60,723 nt of DNA from Chloroflexota bacterium (GTDB lineage: Bacteria; Chloroflexota; Anaerolineae; J036; Brachytrichaceae), in the NCBI GenBank assembly GCA_021788625.1, contig JAJYKL010000014.1:1-60723 (forward strand). Reading direction: 5' to 3'. A program made the translations under genes and the position numbers. Shown piece by piece: positions 1 through 8,262 of the stretch; the first letter of the stretch is position 1, and each line of letters begins with the position of its first letter. Under the pieces are notes generated by a model. The model saw nothing but the letters and a program-made list of their open reading frames with translations, did no database searches and had not been told where the DNA came from.

Positions 1-97
1 AGCGGTGAAGCAGGTAGCCATTGAAGAAGACCACCTCCATCAGCGCACAGCACAGGTTGCCCGCCAGGCAATCGACCGTGTCCGCCGACGCGTCTAG
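1..97 (+). CDS. C-terminal end of an unidentified protein (partial)
   Basis: The second reading frame is open from the window edge to a TAG at 95-97 and gives 31 residues ending VRRRV. They are rich in Gln, Arg, Ala and Glu and look like an amphipathic helix. Too little is present to name a family. It is kept because the codon use looks coding and the frame runs off the window. It could be the tail of a regulator or sensor controlling the promoters at 712 and 1215, but nothing in the sequence shows that. Confidence 0.4.
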   Translation, partial: AVKQVAIEEDHLHQRTAQVARQAIDRVRRRV

Positions 98-711
98 CGA
101 CCAGGATGGTTGGTGACCACGTCTTAAGCACAGTGGATCACGGATTCCCACCGATTACAATGCATAACACCCCACACAAGTACCGGGTGTTACACCAGCA
201 ACCAAATCTGACGCTACGCAGCGCGGACCTGCTTGCGTACTGTAGCCATGAACGTAAAACTACGCTTAACATCTATATGCGTCTACTAGCGTACAACCAA
301 AACGGCATTGGCTTCCCAATCAATCCACCGGATGTCAACCTGACCTGGGAGTAGACCATCATGGAACGTAGCGTGTCCCCGCACACCCACGACTGGACAC
401 GGCTGTGAACAGTCATGGTAATCCAGCATCCAGTCTTCGACACGCTTTGGGTGATTTTGCCGCATGTGGACCTACCACCTCTACAGGTTTATCAGGCCAC
501 CTGATGATGGCACCATCATCCATGGTGCACGGCAAGTCGGCTCCGAAGGCAATGAAGCAAAGTGGCATCTCGACTCTGCCACGTCTGGACCAACTCGGCG
601 AAAGGCTCTCGTGCAAGATCCTTTACCAAGGTATCTTCATTCTGCACTCGATGCTCTGCGTAACTATAGATCCGAAGATGATGCCTTCATCCCCCGCGCG
701 CCTGAAGAATC
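98..711. other. No recognisable gene
   Basis: Several short open frames exist on both strands here. None has a convincing ribosome binding site, a recognisable domain or a consistent coding character. I see no RNA gene or insertion sequence. Confidence 0.5.
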
Positions 712-755
712 CTTCACATGCGCTTCATAGGCGCTTCACGCCGAGCGCTTAAGCT
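712..755 (+). promoter_or_regulatory. 11-bp direct-repeat operator and -10 box (copy 1)
   Basis: CTTCA occurs at 712, 723 and 734, exactly 11 bp apart, so all copies lie on one face of the helix. A TAAGCT hexamer at 750-755 lies 16 bp after the start of the last repeat and can act as a -10 box. Direct repeats at an 11-bp period replacing the -35 box are typical of promoters activated by OmpR/PhoB-type response regulators. The same layout with the same offset recurs at 1215-1258. The gene at 815 is the likely target. Confidence 0.55.
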
Positions 756-814
756 GATGGTCATCGAACTCGCAATCAGGCGGGTTTGCATTCAAAACAA
801 TAGGATGTTATACG

Positions 815-1114
815 ATGAAAAAGCTTAACCTCAAATCAGTTGGAGCGCTTGCCGCAGTCAGCATGCTTGCACTTAGCGTGGTGGGCACGCAGGCATCTTC
901 CGCTTTTGCACAGGCGCAGACGCCACCCGCAGCGACCCAGAATGTCGTGACGAACACAGAATCCATCGAAACGCAGGCAGCCGGTGAGACGATCGAAGCA
1001 CCCACAGCCGGCGAGGTGGTCGAGAAAAATGGCACAGACCTGGACGCAATTCAAGCTGGACCTGGTCAACAGCTTGAGCAGCAGGGCGGAAGCAACTTGG
1101 ATGGCAACTTCTAG
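815..1114 (+). CDS. Small secreted protein with signal peptide
   Basis: A 99-residue protein. It starts with a basic n-region (MKKLNLK), a hydrophobic stretch to about residue 23 and an Ala-rich cleavage region (ASSAFAQA), which is a Sec-type signal peptide. The mature part of about 65 residues is acidic, rich in Ala, Glu, Gln, Gly and Thr, and has no cysteine or membrane segment. It matches no family I recognise. A weak GGAT motif lies about 12 bases before ATG. The gene is framed by the repeat-type promoter at 712-755 and the hairpin at 1124, so it is a one-gene transcription unit. Sharing a promoter type with the ABC operon at 1591 suggests one stimulus controls both. Confidence 0.75.
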   Translation: MKKLNLKSVGALAAVSMLALSVVGTQASSAFAQAQTPPAATQNVVTNTESIETQAAGETIEAPTAGEVVEKNGTDLDAIQAGPGQQLEQQGGSNLDGNF

Positions 1115-1123
1115 GCGCTGAGT

Positions 1124-1157
1124 GAGAGGAGTGGCGTAATGCCGCTCCTCTCGTCTT
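1124..1157 (+). terminator. Rho-independent-type terminator
   Basis: GAGAGGAGTGGC (1124-1135) pairs with GCCGCTCCTCTC (1141-1152) around a 5-nt loop, with one G-U pair. A short T-containing stretch follows. It sits 10 bases behind the small secreted protein gene. Confidence 0.75.
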
Positions 1158-1214
1158 AAAGACCACCTGCTCGATTGTTCTCATAGAAGAGCGCAGAGTA
1201 GCGGGGTTCCATCC

Positions 1215-1258
1215 CTTTATGTTCGCTTCATGGGGGCTTCATACCAGGTGCCTAAGAT
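1215..1258 (+). promoter_or_regulatory. 11-bp direct-repeat operator and -10 box (copy 2)
   Basis: CTTTA at 1215 and CTTCA at 1226 and 1237 form three direct repeats exactly 11 bp apart. A TAAGAT hexamer follows at 1253-1258, 16 bp after the start of the last repeat, the same offset as in copy 1. The next coding start is 1591, so either a leader of roughly 325 nt or a separate small transcript begins here. Confidence 0.55.
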
Positions 1259-1590
1259 CATTAGTCACAAGTCAGGGTTTGCATGAAACTGTCAGGGGCG
1301 CCATCGGAGGGAACAAGCGTTTAGGTTGGCGTTTACGTTTGAGCACGCCCAATCACCCGGCGTGCTCTAGCAGGAACGTGACCACATTGGACTCCCTGCC
1401 GCCAGAGAACGAGGTGAAATGGTACAGCCCACGATAGACCTCATGTGTAAACCTGGCTAGCTGGATGCTGTCTCGCAGGTGTTGCTCATCTTGCGCTACC
1501 GCTGCGTGAGTGGTGATGCTTGCTTTGGTATGCAGTCATGACATATCTAATGTTACAAACATGCTCTGCGAAGAACAAAGGAGGTTGACG
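1259..1590 (+). other. Long leader or small RNA region with a hairpin at 1341-1367
   Basis: No coding frame is convincing here. GAGCACGCC (1341-1349) and GGCGTGCTC (1359-1367) form a perfect 9-bp stem with a 9-nt loop. The motif GGGTTTGCAT occurs at 1275-1284 and also at 782-791 in the leader of the small secreted protein gene, so the two transcript starts share more than the operator. The hairpin has no clear T tract, so it may be a regulatory leader element rather than a terminator. Confidence 0.35.
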
Positions 1591-2352
1591 ATGAAACTGA
1601 ATAATCACCTTGTGCTTGCCGCACTAGGTCTGATCGTTCTGCTCGCGCTCACCGCGTGCGGCCGCCCTGCCGTGACGGCAGGCGCGCCCAGCCAAGGCAT
1701 GAAACCCGGTACCGCGGGTGCATCAGGTGCGGCCGAAAGCGCCAAAGCCGGCAGTGAAGGCGCAGCAGGTGCAGCAGAAGGTGTGAAACCTGGTGGTGAA
1801 AATGCGGCAGGCGGTTCCTCGGTAGCGAGTATCACCAATCCAGGTGGGCTGCCTCCATCATCGCAGGTTGACAACACGAACAGCCAGAGCGGCGAAGAAA
1901 AAATGGTGGTGTATCGCGATACACAGAGTCGTTATCAGGTTTTATTCATCGATGGTTGGACCATGGGCGCAGGCGACAAACCCGGTAGTGTCAAGTCCGC
2001 GCTCCAGGATCACAGTGTACAGATCGTCGTCGTTAACAGCAGCGGGACTTCCGCGATGGCATTCGCGACGACGGATGAGGCGAATGTCAAGACGGCCGTG
2101 TCGGGCTATCAGCAGCTCGCGCTAAAGACCAGGCAGATTCCGTACGGCGCTGTCGTGAGCCTCATCTATCGCTATCACGCCGGGCAAAATCCAGTCACGG
2201 GAAAATCGTTGAGTTACATTGCCGCGCGCGTCTACGTGCCACGGCGAGGGACAAACGACCTCGCGATTATCACAGTGACCGGTCCTGCGTCGATCTACGG
2301 CGATCTCACGGATATCTACGATCGTATCGTTAATAGCTTTAAATGGCTGTAA
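1591..2352 (+). CDS. Lipoprotein heading an ABC efflux operon
   Basis: A 253-residue protein. The start is fixed by AAAGGAGG at 1577-1584. A signal peptide ends in the lipobox LTAC with Cys23 as lipid attachment site. Residues of about 25-105 are a low-complexity linker rich in Gly, Ala, Glu and Lys. From about residue 105 a compact domain begins (VVYRDTQSRYQVLF) that resembles PsbP-like lipoprotein domains; I am not sure of the family. It lies 68 bases before the first ATPase gene, so it is probably an extracytoplasmic accessory protein of that transporter. Confidence 0.75.
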   Translation: MKLNNHLVLAALGLIVLLALTACGRPAVTAGAPSQGMKPGTAGASGAAESAKAGSEGAAGAAEGVKPGGENAAGGSSVASITNPGGLPPSSQVDNTNSQSGEEKMVVYRDTQSRYQVLFIDGWTMGAGDKPGSVKSALQDHSVQIVVVNSSGTSAMAFATTDEANVKTAVSGYQQLALKTRQIPYGAVVSLIYRYHAGQNPVTGKSLSYIAARVYVPRRGTNDLAIITVTGPASIYGDLTDIYDRIVNSFKWL

Positions 2353-2420
2353 TTTGCTGGAATACTAAGTAGTTTCGTAGTTGAGGTGACCCAACGATCC
2401 AGCAGCCCAAGGACTTTACC

Positions 2421-3143
2421 ATGCTCGCCACATTGGAAACCACCCACCGTCCGGTCGAAACCGATGGTGCGCTCTTGATGACGCGCGACGTATTCAAGAT
2501 TTTCAAAACGAACGACTTGGAGACGGTCGTCCTGCGTGGTGCGAACCTGCGCGTGAAACCAGGCGAGTTCATCGCCATCCTCGGACGCTCCGGCGCAGGC
2601 AAGACCACGCTGCTGAACCTCATCAGTGGGATGGATACGCCGACCGCTGGACAAATCGTGATCCGAAATACCGATATCAGCAAGCTGGATGAAACCCAGC
2701 GCAGCGCCTTTCGCCGCCGGCACATCGGCGTCATTTTTCAAACGGGAAATTTGATGCCCTTCCTCACTGCGCTCGAAAACGTGACGCTGCCGCAGCAGTG
2801 GGCAGGTGTCGCACAGGGCGAGGCGCGCCCGCGCGCGAGCGACCTGCTGACGCGGCTGGGATTGGGTACGCGGTTGAGCCACAAGGCGAGCCAGCTTTCA
2901 GGCGGCGAGGCGCAGCGCGTCGGCATCGCCATCGCACTGGCCAATCAACCTGACCTGATCCTTGCCGATGAACTGACCGGTGAACTGGACACTGAGACCG
3001 CTGACCAGGTAATGAACCTGCTCGAAGAATTGCACCGCACACAAGGCACGACGCTAGTCGTCGTCACACACAATGCACGCGTCGCCGCGCGGGCGGGGCG
3101 AATCGTCCACCTGCGCGGCGGGTTCTTGGTGGAGGGGAACTGA
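2421..3143 (+). CDS. ABC transporter ATP-binding protein (MacB/LolD type)
   Basis: A 240-residue ATPase. Walker A is GRSGAGKT at residues 55-62, the Q-loop is in VIFQTGN, the signature LSGGE is at about 159-163, and the H-loop is VVTHN. Walker B reads LILADELTGELD where this family almost always has ADEPTGNLD. The catalytic Glu is kept, but the Pro and Asn are changed. It is followed one base later by a second ATPase and then by an FtsX-like permease, so the two ATPases may form a heterodimer on one permease. Its direction is probably export or membrane extraction, inferred from the permease and fusion protein. Confidence 0.9.
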   Translation: MLATLETTHRPVETDGALLMTRDVFKIFKTNDLETVVLRGANLRVKPGEFIAILGRSGAGKTTLLNLISGMDTPTAGQIVIRNTDISKLDETQRSAFRRRHIGVIFQTGNLMPFLTALENVTLPQQWAGVAQGEARPRASDLLTRLGLGTRLSHKASQLSGGEAQRVGIAIALANQPDLILADELTGELDTETADQVMNLLEELHRTQGTTLVVVTHNARVAARAGRIVHLRGGFLVEGN

Positions 3144-3144
3144 A

Positions 3145-3822
3145 ATGACGGATCCGGTTGTAATGGCGACCGATTTGGAAAAAGCGTACCGCATCAATGG
3201 CACATCGATATACGCGCTGCGCGGTGTAAACCTTGGCATTGCGCCTGGCGAGTTCGTCGCGATCGTTGGACCAAGCGGATGTGGTAAAAGCACGCTGCTC
3301 AACCTGCTCGGCGGGCTGACGGTGCCGACGAAAGGTCGGGTTATGATCGACAGCAGCGATCTGGCACACCTCTCCGCTGACCGTGCCGCCGATCTACGCC
3401 GCCGCATGCTCGGTTTTGTGTTTCAATCATTCAACCTCTCATCGGTGTTGACCGCTCAAGAGAACGTTGAACTGCCGATGCTGCTTGCCGGTATGGCATC
3501 GAAGGAACGTGTCGCACGCGCGGTCGCACTGCTAAGCGCGGTTGGACTCGAAGATCAACTCGATTATTTGCCAGGCGAAATGTCTGGGGGTCAGAAGCAG
3601 CGCGTTGCGATCGCACGGGCGCTTGCGAATCGTCCCGCAGTCCTGCTCGCGGATGAGCCGACCGGCAACCTGGATAGTACAACAGCGCGCGAAGTGATGG
3701 AGATGCTCGTCCGGATTCATCGCGAAAATAAATCCGCGCTCGTGATGGTCACGCACGATCCCGACGACGCCACGCGCGCCGATCGCATCGTGCGCCTGCG
3801 CGACGGAAGAATTGAATCGTAA
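3145..3822 (+). CDS. ABC transporter ATP-binding protein (MacB/LolD type), canonical partner
   Basis: A 225-residue ATPase. ATG at 3145 is chosen because GGAGGGG precedes it and it follows the previous stop by one base; a longer in-frame extension would overlap the first ATPase. Walker A is GPSGCGKST, the signature MSGGQ, Walker B LLADEPTGNLD and the H-loop VTHD, all canonical. Next to the divergent Walker B of its neighbour this suggests an asymmetric ATPase pair. The permease gene starts 9 bases downstream. Confidence 0.92.
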   Translation: MTDPVVMATDLEKAYRINGTSIYALRGVNLGIAPGEFVAIVGPSGCGKSTLLNLLGGLTVPTKGRVMIDSSDLAHLSADRAADLRRRMLGFVFQSFNLSSVLTAQENVELPMLLAGMASKERVARAVALLSAVGLEDQLDYLPGEMSGGQKQRVAIARALANRPAVLLADEPTGNLDSTTAREVMEMLVRIHRENKSALVMVTHDPDDATRADRIVRLRDGRIES

Positions 3823-3831
3823 GGAACACCA

Positions 3832-6531
3832 ATGGTCTACCTTGCCTACGCTCTACAAAACATCACGCGCAACCCCCGCCGCACGTTCACGTACCTGTTC
3901 GGCCTTGTGCTGGCGGTCGGGTTGTTTGCAGGCATCCTGTTCTTCGTCGATGCCTCAAGCCGGCGGATGACGCAGGCCGCGGTGCAATCGGTGAAAGTGG
4001 ACCTGCAGATATATTCCACACTCACCACGTCTGACCTGAATCCAATCCTCGACGCGCTGCACCAGATGCCAGACGTCGTCGTAGCGCAACCGCTCCTCAG
4101 TGTGGATTTTGCGGGTGCGTCAAATGCAGCGGGCGATAGGAGCACCGCGGCGGGCAAAGTCTTTATCGTCACACCGGAGTATTTCCGTGCGCTCCATACG
4201 CTACGCCTTGACGCTGGCTCGTTCAACCCTCAAGGAGCACTGGTAAGCCAGCAACTCTTTGGCGCACTCGGCCTCAGAATCGGCGATACGATCATGGTAG
4301 ATTTTGCACCAATGGCGCAGCCGGTGCCGCTATCTGTGATCGGCATCGTGGACACGAGTCAGGCACCGTATCTATTCGCCGCCACCAACCCAGCGCACGG
4401 GGGTGAATTCAATCCAATACCGAACAACATCTTCATTACGCCGTCACTCTGGAACTCCACTCTGGTACTGCCGCTGACGCATCCCACACTCACAGCTAAT
4501 GGGAAAACCGTCGCTGCACAGACGATACAGGGCGAAGTAGATGTGCAGATCGATCACACGCGGCTGCCGAATGATCCGCTACAGGCGAGTCTTGCGGTGG
4601 ACGTGATGGGTCGGCACCTTGCATCGCAGTTCCCCGGCGAAATCCGCGTGACCACCAGTCTGGGCGACGCGCTAACCAAAGCCAAGTCTGATGCGCTATG
4701 GGCAAAACTCCTGTTCCTTTTTCTGGGCATGCCTGGCGTCGCCCTCGCAGCATACCTCTCCAAGTACGCCACCGATCTGCTAATGGGACCACAGCGGCAG
4801 GAGATCAGTCTCCTGCGCGCGCGTGGCGCAACACCGCGCCAGATTCTCGTCGCCAATGGACTGGCGAGCGTATTCACTTCCGTCATCGGAACGCTGCTCG
4901 GTTTGGCGGTCGGCTTGGCGACGACTGCGCTGCTCTTAGGTCCCACGTTGTGGCAGCAAGCCAACGTTGGCGATTTCCTCCTATCCGCGTTCTATGCGTT
5001 CGTTGCCGGGCTCGCGCTGACAACGATCGTGACCTACCTGCCGATTCGCAGAACGCTGCATCAGGAAATCGCGCAGGAGAGGCAGGAACTGACGCGCGCC
5101 GCCAGGCCAGCGTTCTGGACTCGCGCGTACCTCGATCTGGTAAGTTTGGCGATCGCCACGCTGTTGTTGGTAGTCAACTGGCAGGGTGGCGGAGTGGACG
5201 CCGGAGGTGGCGAAGCGAAGACGTTGTCGTTCGGCTTTCTCATTTTCCTCGCGCCGCTTTTTCTCTGGCTTGGAGCAACGTTGCTTCTGGCGCGCGTGAT
5301 GGGCGGCGGCATCCGGCGTAGCAGCACCGCGATCCGTACACTCTTGCACGCTGCGTTTGGTGACCTGGGCGATATGGCAGGGCGTGAGATCGTGCGTCGC
5401 GCACGGGAAGTGGGGGCGGCAGTCGTGATTGTCGCGCTCGCGGTTTCGTTTGGCACGAGCCTGGCGATTTTCACACGCACCTACCATGCGCAAAAAGCGG
5501 TGGACGCACGCAATGCGCTGGGTGCCGACGTACAGATTATGCCAGCGGTCAGCGTCCAGCCGACCGTTGCTCTGGGCAAGATGATTACCCGTATCGCCGG
5601 CGTTCGCGCTGTTACGCCGATAAAGACTGATCAGGTGTACATTGGCAGCACACTCCAACCCGTGTTCGGAATCGATCCAACGACGCTGGCGCAGGCATCA
5701 TTCTTCCCCGACAGCTATTTTTTGAACTTGACCACCGCGCAGGCTATGCAGAAAATGGCAGCTACACCGAACGGTGTGTTGATGGCCACGCAGTTGGCGG
5801 ATGCGTACAGCGTGCAAGTAGGCGATCCGATTCTCTTCCGCGCGCTTGACCGTACGACGACTCAGTATGCGCAGTACAAAGGCAAGGTCGTCGGCATCCT
5901 CACGCAGTTTCCAGCCAGCGCGCACAATTCGTTCCTCGTGATGAATCTGCCTTTTTTACAGCAGACCACACATGATTCTACCGTGTCGCTCTTCCTGGCC
6001 AGCGCAGTTGGGTCGCCCAGTGCCGTCGCGCAAAATGTGCGCACTGCGTTCACGACGATACCAATGCAGGTGCAAGACAGTGACACGGCTATTGTGGCGA
6101 CCGGTGGTTCGCTGACGAGTCTCAATATCGTCGGCCTCGGTACGATCGAAAGTCTATACACCCTCATCATTGCATCGGTGGGCCTGGGGATTTTCCTGAT
6201 GGCAATGGTATACCAGCGTGCCCGCGAATTCGGCACATTACGCGCGCTGGGCGGCATCGCAGCGCAAGTCAGTCGCTTTTTATGGTCAGAATCGCTCACG
6301 ATCAGCTTGCTTGCTCTCACCATTGGTGCAGCCATCGGATTCTTGCTGAGCCACGTCTTCGTGCTATTACTCCGTGCGTTGTTCACGATTCCGCCAACTG
6401 ACACCAGCGTGCCGTGGACGACGCTTGCCGCGCTCTACGTGTTTTCACTTGCCGGCATGATCGCGAGCACGCTCTGGGTTAATCATCAACTGAATCGGAT
6501 GGAAGTAGACCAGGTGTTGCGTGAGTTATAA
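3832..6531 (+). CDS. FtsX-like ABC transporter permease, double domain
   Basis: An 899-residue membrane protein. A first membrane helix near residues 15-35 is followed by a large extracytoplasmic domain to about residue 285. A block of helices lies at about 290-550, then a second extracytoplasmic domain, and three helices at about 780-890. This is the two-repeat layout of large FtsX/MacB-type permeases. Such proteins work as mechanotransmitters or exporters of lipids, peptides or drugs. With the upstream ATPases and the downstream fusion protein it forms a complete tripartite-like system. The substrate cannot be read from sequence. Confidence 0.9.
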   Translation: MVYLAYALQNITRNPRRTFTYLFGLVLAVGLFAGILFFVDASSRRMTQAAVQSVKVDLQIYSTLTTSDLNPILDALHQMPDVVVAQPLLSVDFAGASNAAGDRSTAAGKVFIVTPEYFRALHTLRLDAGSFNPQGALVSQQLFGALGLRIGDTIMVDFAPMAQPVPLSVIGIVDTSQAPYLFAATNPAHGGEFNPIPNNIFITPSLWNSTLVLPLTHPTLTANGKTVAAQTIQGEVDVQIDHTRLPNDPLQASLAVDVMGRHLASQFPGEIRVTTSLGDALTKAKSDALWAKLLFLFLGMPGVALAAYLSKYATDLLMGPQRQEISLLRARGATPRQILVANGLASVFTSVIGTLLGLAVGLATTALLLGPTLWQQANVGDFLLSAFYAFVAGLALTTIVTYLPIRRTLHQEIAQERQELTRAARPAFWTRAYLDLVSLAIATLLLVVNWQGGGVDAGGGEAKTLSFGFLIFLAPLFLWLGATLLLARVMGGGIRRSSTAIRTLLHAAFGDLGDMAGREIVRRAREVGAAVVIVALAVSFGTSLAIFTRTYHAQKAVDARNALGADVQIMPAVSVQPTVALGKMITRIAGVRAVTPIKTDQVYIGSTLQPVFGIDPTTLAQASFFPDSYFLNLTTAQAMQKMAATPNGVLMATQLADAYSVQVGDPILFRALDRTTTQYAQYKGKVVGILTQFPASAHNSFLVMNLPFLQQTTHDSTVSLFLASAVGSPSAVAQNVRTAFTTIPMQVQDSDTAIVATGGSLTSLNIVGLGTIESLYTLIIASVGLGIFLMAMVYQRAREFGTLRALGGIAAQVSRFLWSESLTISLLALTIGAAIGFLLSHVFVLLLRALFTIPPTDTSVPWTTLAALYVFSLAGMIASTLWVNHQLNRMEVDQVLREL

Positions 6532-6642
6532 GCTCACGCGCGGTGGATCTTTTTTGTCCAGTTTGCGAGGTAAAGGTCTTCGGGGTCGTTTACGCAAGCG
6601 ACCTGGAAGAGCTGACGGTTTAGGCAAACGGAGGTAACTCGA

Positions 6643-8154
6643 ATGAAACGCAATCTGATCATTATCGGGACTTTCATCACCATCGGAATGATTGCAGCGC
6701 TGGTCTATGGGCTTCAGAAATTGCACCCAGAATCCGCGCCTGCCGCGTCCACCGTGAAAACGCCTCCAACCGCGACCGTGCAGCGCGGCTCGCTGGTGGT
6801 TACTATAAATGCAGCGGGCATTGCCTCCGCGGCGGAGGATGCTACGTTGAGTCTCCTAAGCCCCGGCCGGGTGACGCAGGTAAAGGTCATGGTAGGCAAC
6901 ACAGTTAAAAAAGGTCAGCTATTGATGCAACAGGAGACGACCGACCTGGACCTCGCGCTCAAGGCAGCACAAGCGAACCTTACAAACGCCCAGGCGAGTT
7001 ACGATGCGACACAATCCAACCTGCAACTGGCCCTTAGAACCGCGCAAGCCAACCTAGCCAATTCCCAGGCCAATCTCGAGGCTACCAGATCCAGCCATCA
7101 ACTAGCTATTAAAACCGCACAGGCCAACCTCGCCATATCGCAGGCCAATCTCGAGGCAGCTAAAGTGAAAAACGCGCAAAACCCAAATCTGCTCATAATC
7201 GCAAAGGGACAACTAGATAAAGCGAATGTTGTGCTGCAACATGCACAGAGCGCCTACGACAAGATTGCCTGGAAGGGAGGAGCTGGTGCTACATCTGAAG
7301 CTGCTGCGCTGCAGCAGGCGACGATTGATCATCAGATCGCCCAAGCAAATTATGACCTGACCGCGGCAGCGATCAACAACACCGCCCTACACGCGGCACA
7401 CGCAATACTCCTGAAGGACCAGATCACTCTTGAGCAAGAACAGCTCAACCTGGATACCGCGCAGCGCGCCGCGCAATCCGCGGTGGATAGCGCCAAGATC
7501 GCACTGGAACAAGCGCAGAGCAATCAAGATATCTCTCTGCGTGCTGCGCAAGCCGCGGTGGATAGCACCAGGATCGCGCTGGAACAAGCGCAGAGCAATC
7601 TGGACAAAACTAGAATCCTGGCGCCTTTCGACGGAACCATTGCCGCAGTCAATTACAACGTAGGCAATTCCGCCGGCACGGGCACTGCTGTCGAGGTAGT
7701 TAACCTGAGTAGTCTCCAGGTCAACACGAACTTATCTAAAATGGACGCGCCCAAAGTCAAGTCGGGAGACCTGGCGAAAATGACGCTAGATGAGCTGCCA
7801 GGGAAAACGTACACCGCCACGGTGATAAGCGTCGGATCGGTGCCGGTAGGTGCCACCCCGGGTGTTATCCCTCGAGGTGTTGTGAATTATCCCGTCGTCT
7901 TCCGCATTGGGAACACAGATGGTGCCATTAAACCAGGTATGACGGCGAAATTGAATGTCGAAGTCGCCCGACGTGACCATATCTTGCTCATTCCGTCCGG
8001 TGCGGTGCAGATCCTGGGTGCCAGCAAGTTCGTAATGGTGCTCGTCAATGGACAACCGATTCAAACACCGATCTCCACCGGCCTGTCCAACGATCAATTC
8101 ACCGAAGTGACAAGTGGACTCAAAGAAGGTGACGCAGTCGTGCTTAACCCATAA
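6643..8154 (+). CDS. HlyD/MacA-type membrane fusion protein with long coiled coil
   Basis: A 503-residue protein; start supported by CGGAGGTAA upstream. One membrane helix lies at about residues 5-25. The first half of a biotinyl-lipoyl-like domain follows (SPGRVTQVKVMVGNTV), then a very long Ala/Gln/Asn-rich coiled-coil hairpin at about 95-325. The second half of the lipoyl-like domain (ILAPFDGTIAAV) and beta-barrel domains follow. The hairpin contains tandem copies at the DNA level, including a 75-bp repeat at 7471-7620. It probably bridges the FtsX-like permease to the cell envelope. Confidence 0.9.
   Translation: MKRNLIIIGTFITIGMIAALVYGLQKLHPESAPAASTVKTPPTATVQRGSLVVTINAAGIASAAEDATLSLLSPGRVTQVKVMVGNTVKKGQLLMQQETTDLDLALKAAQANLTNAQASYDATQSNLQLALRTAQANLANSQANLEATRSSHQLAIKTAQANLAISQANLEAAKVKNAQNPNLLIIAKGQLDKANVVLQHAQSAYDKIAWKGGAGATSEAAALQQATIDHQIAQANYDLTAAAINNTALHAAHAILLKDQITLEQEQLNLDTAQRAAQSAVDSAKIALEQAQSNQDISLRAAQAAVDSTRIALEQAQSNLDKTRILAPFDGTIAAVNYNVGNSAGTGTAVEVVNLSSLQVNTNLSKMDAPKVKSGDLAKMTLDELPGKTYTATVISVGSVPVGATPGVIPRGVVNYPVVFRIGNTDGAIKPGMTAKLNVEVARRDHILLIPSGAVQILGASKFVMVLVNGQPIQTPISTGLSNDQFTEVTSGLKEGDAVVLNP
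7471..7620 (+). repeat. 75-bp tandem duplication in the coiled-coil coding region
   Basis: Two adjacent 75-bp units share long identical blocks such as GCGGTGGATAGC (7480 and 7555) and GGAACAAGCGCAGAGCAAT. Each encodes 25 residues (AVDS..IALEQAQSN) and lengthens the helical hairpin without a frame change. Confidence 0.8.
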
Positions 8155-8262
8155 AACCCTAGCCTGGCAATGAGTCAAGGGCATTCATCCGCTTTTACAT
8201 CCTCCGAAGTTGGTATCTACCTGTGATGCCCTTACTGGGTGATGGTTTCGAACATGACCGGC

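Noticed and set aside
106..752. Open frames of 67-115 codons on both strands near the left edge
   Set aside because: They overlap each other, have no ribosome binding site or recognisable motif, and their composition (many His, Ser, Pro, Cys) is not coding-like.
4698..5658. Long frames of 207 and 225 codons inside the permease gene
   Set aside because: They are Arg/Ser-rich alternative frames of a GC-rich coding region; the permease frame is clearly the real one.
8176..8240. Inverted repeat AAGGGCAT/ATGCCCTT behind the fusion protein gene
   Set aside because: The arms are 8 bp but separated by about 40 bases and not followed by a T tract, so a terminator call is not supported.
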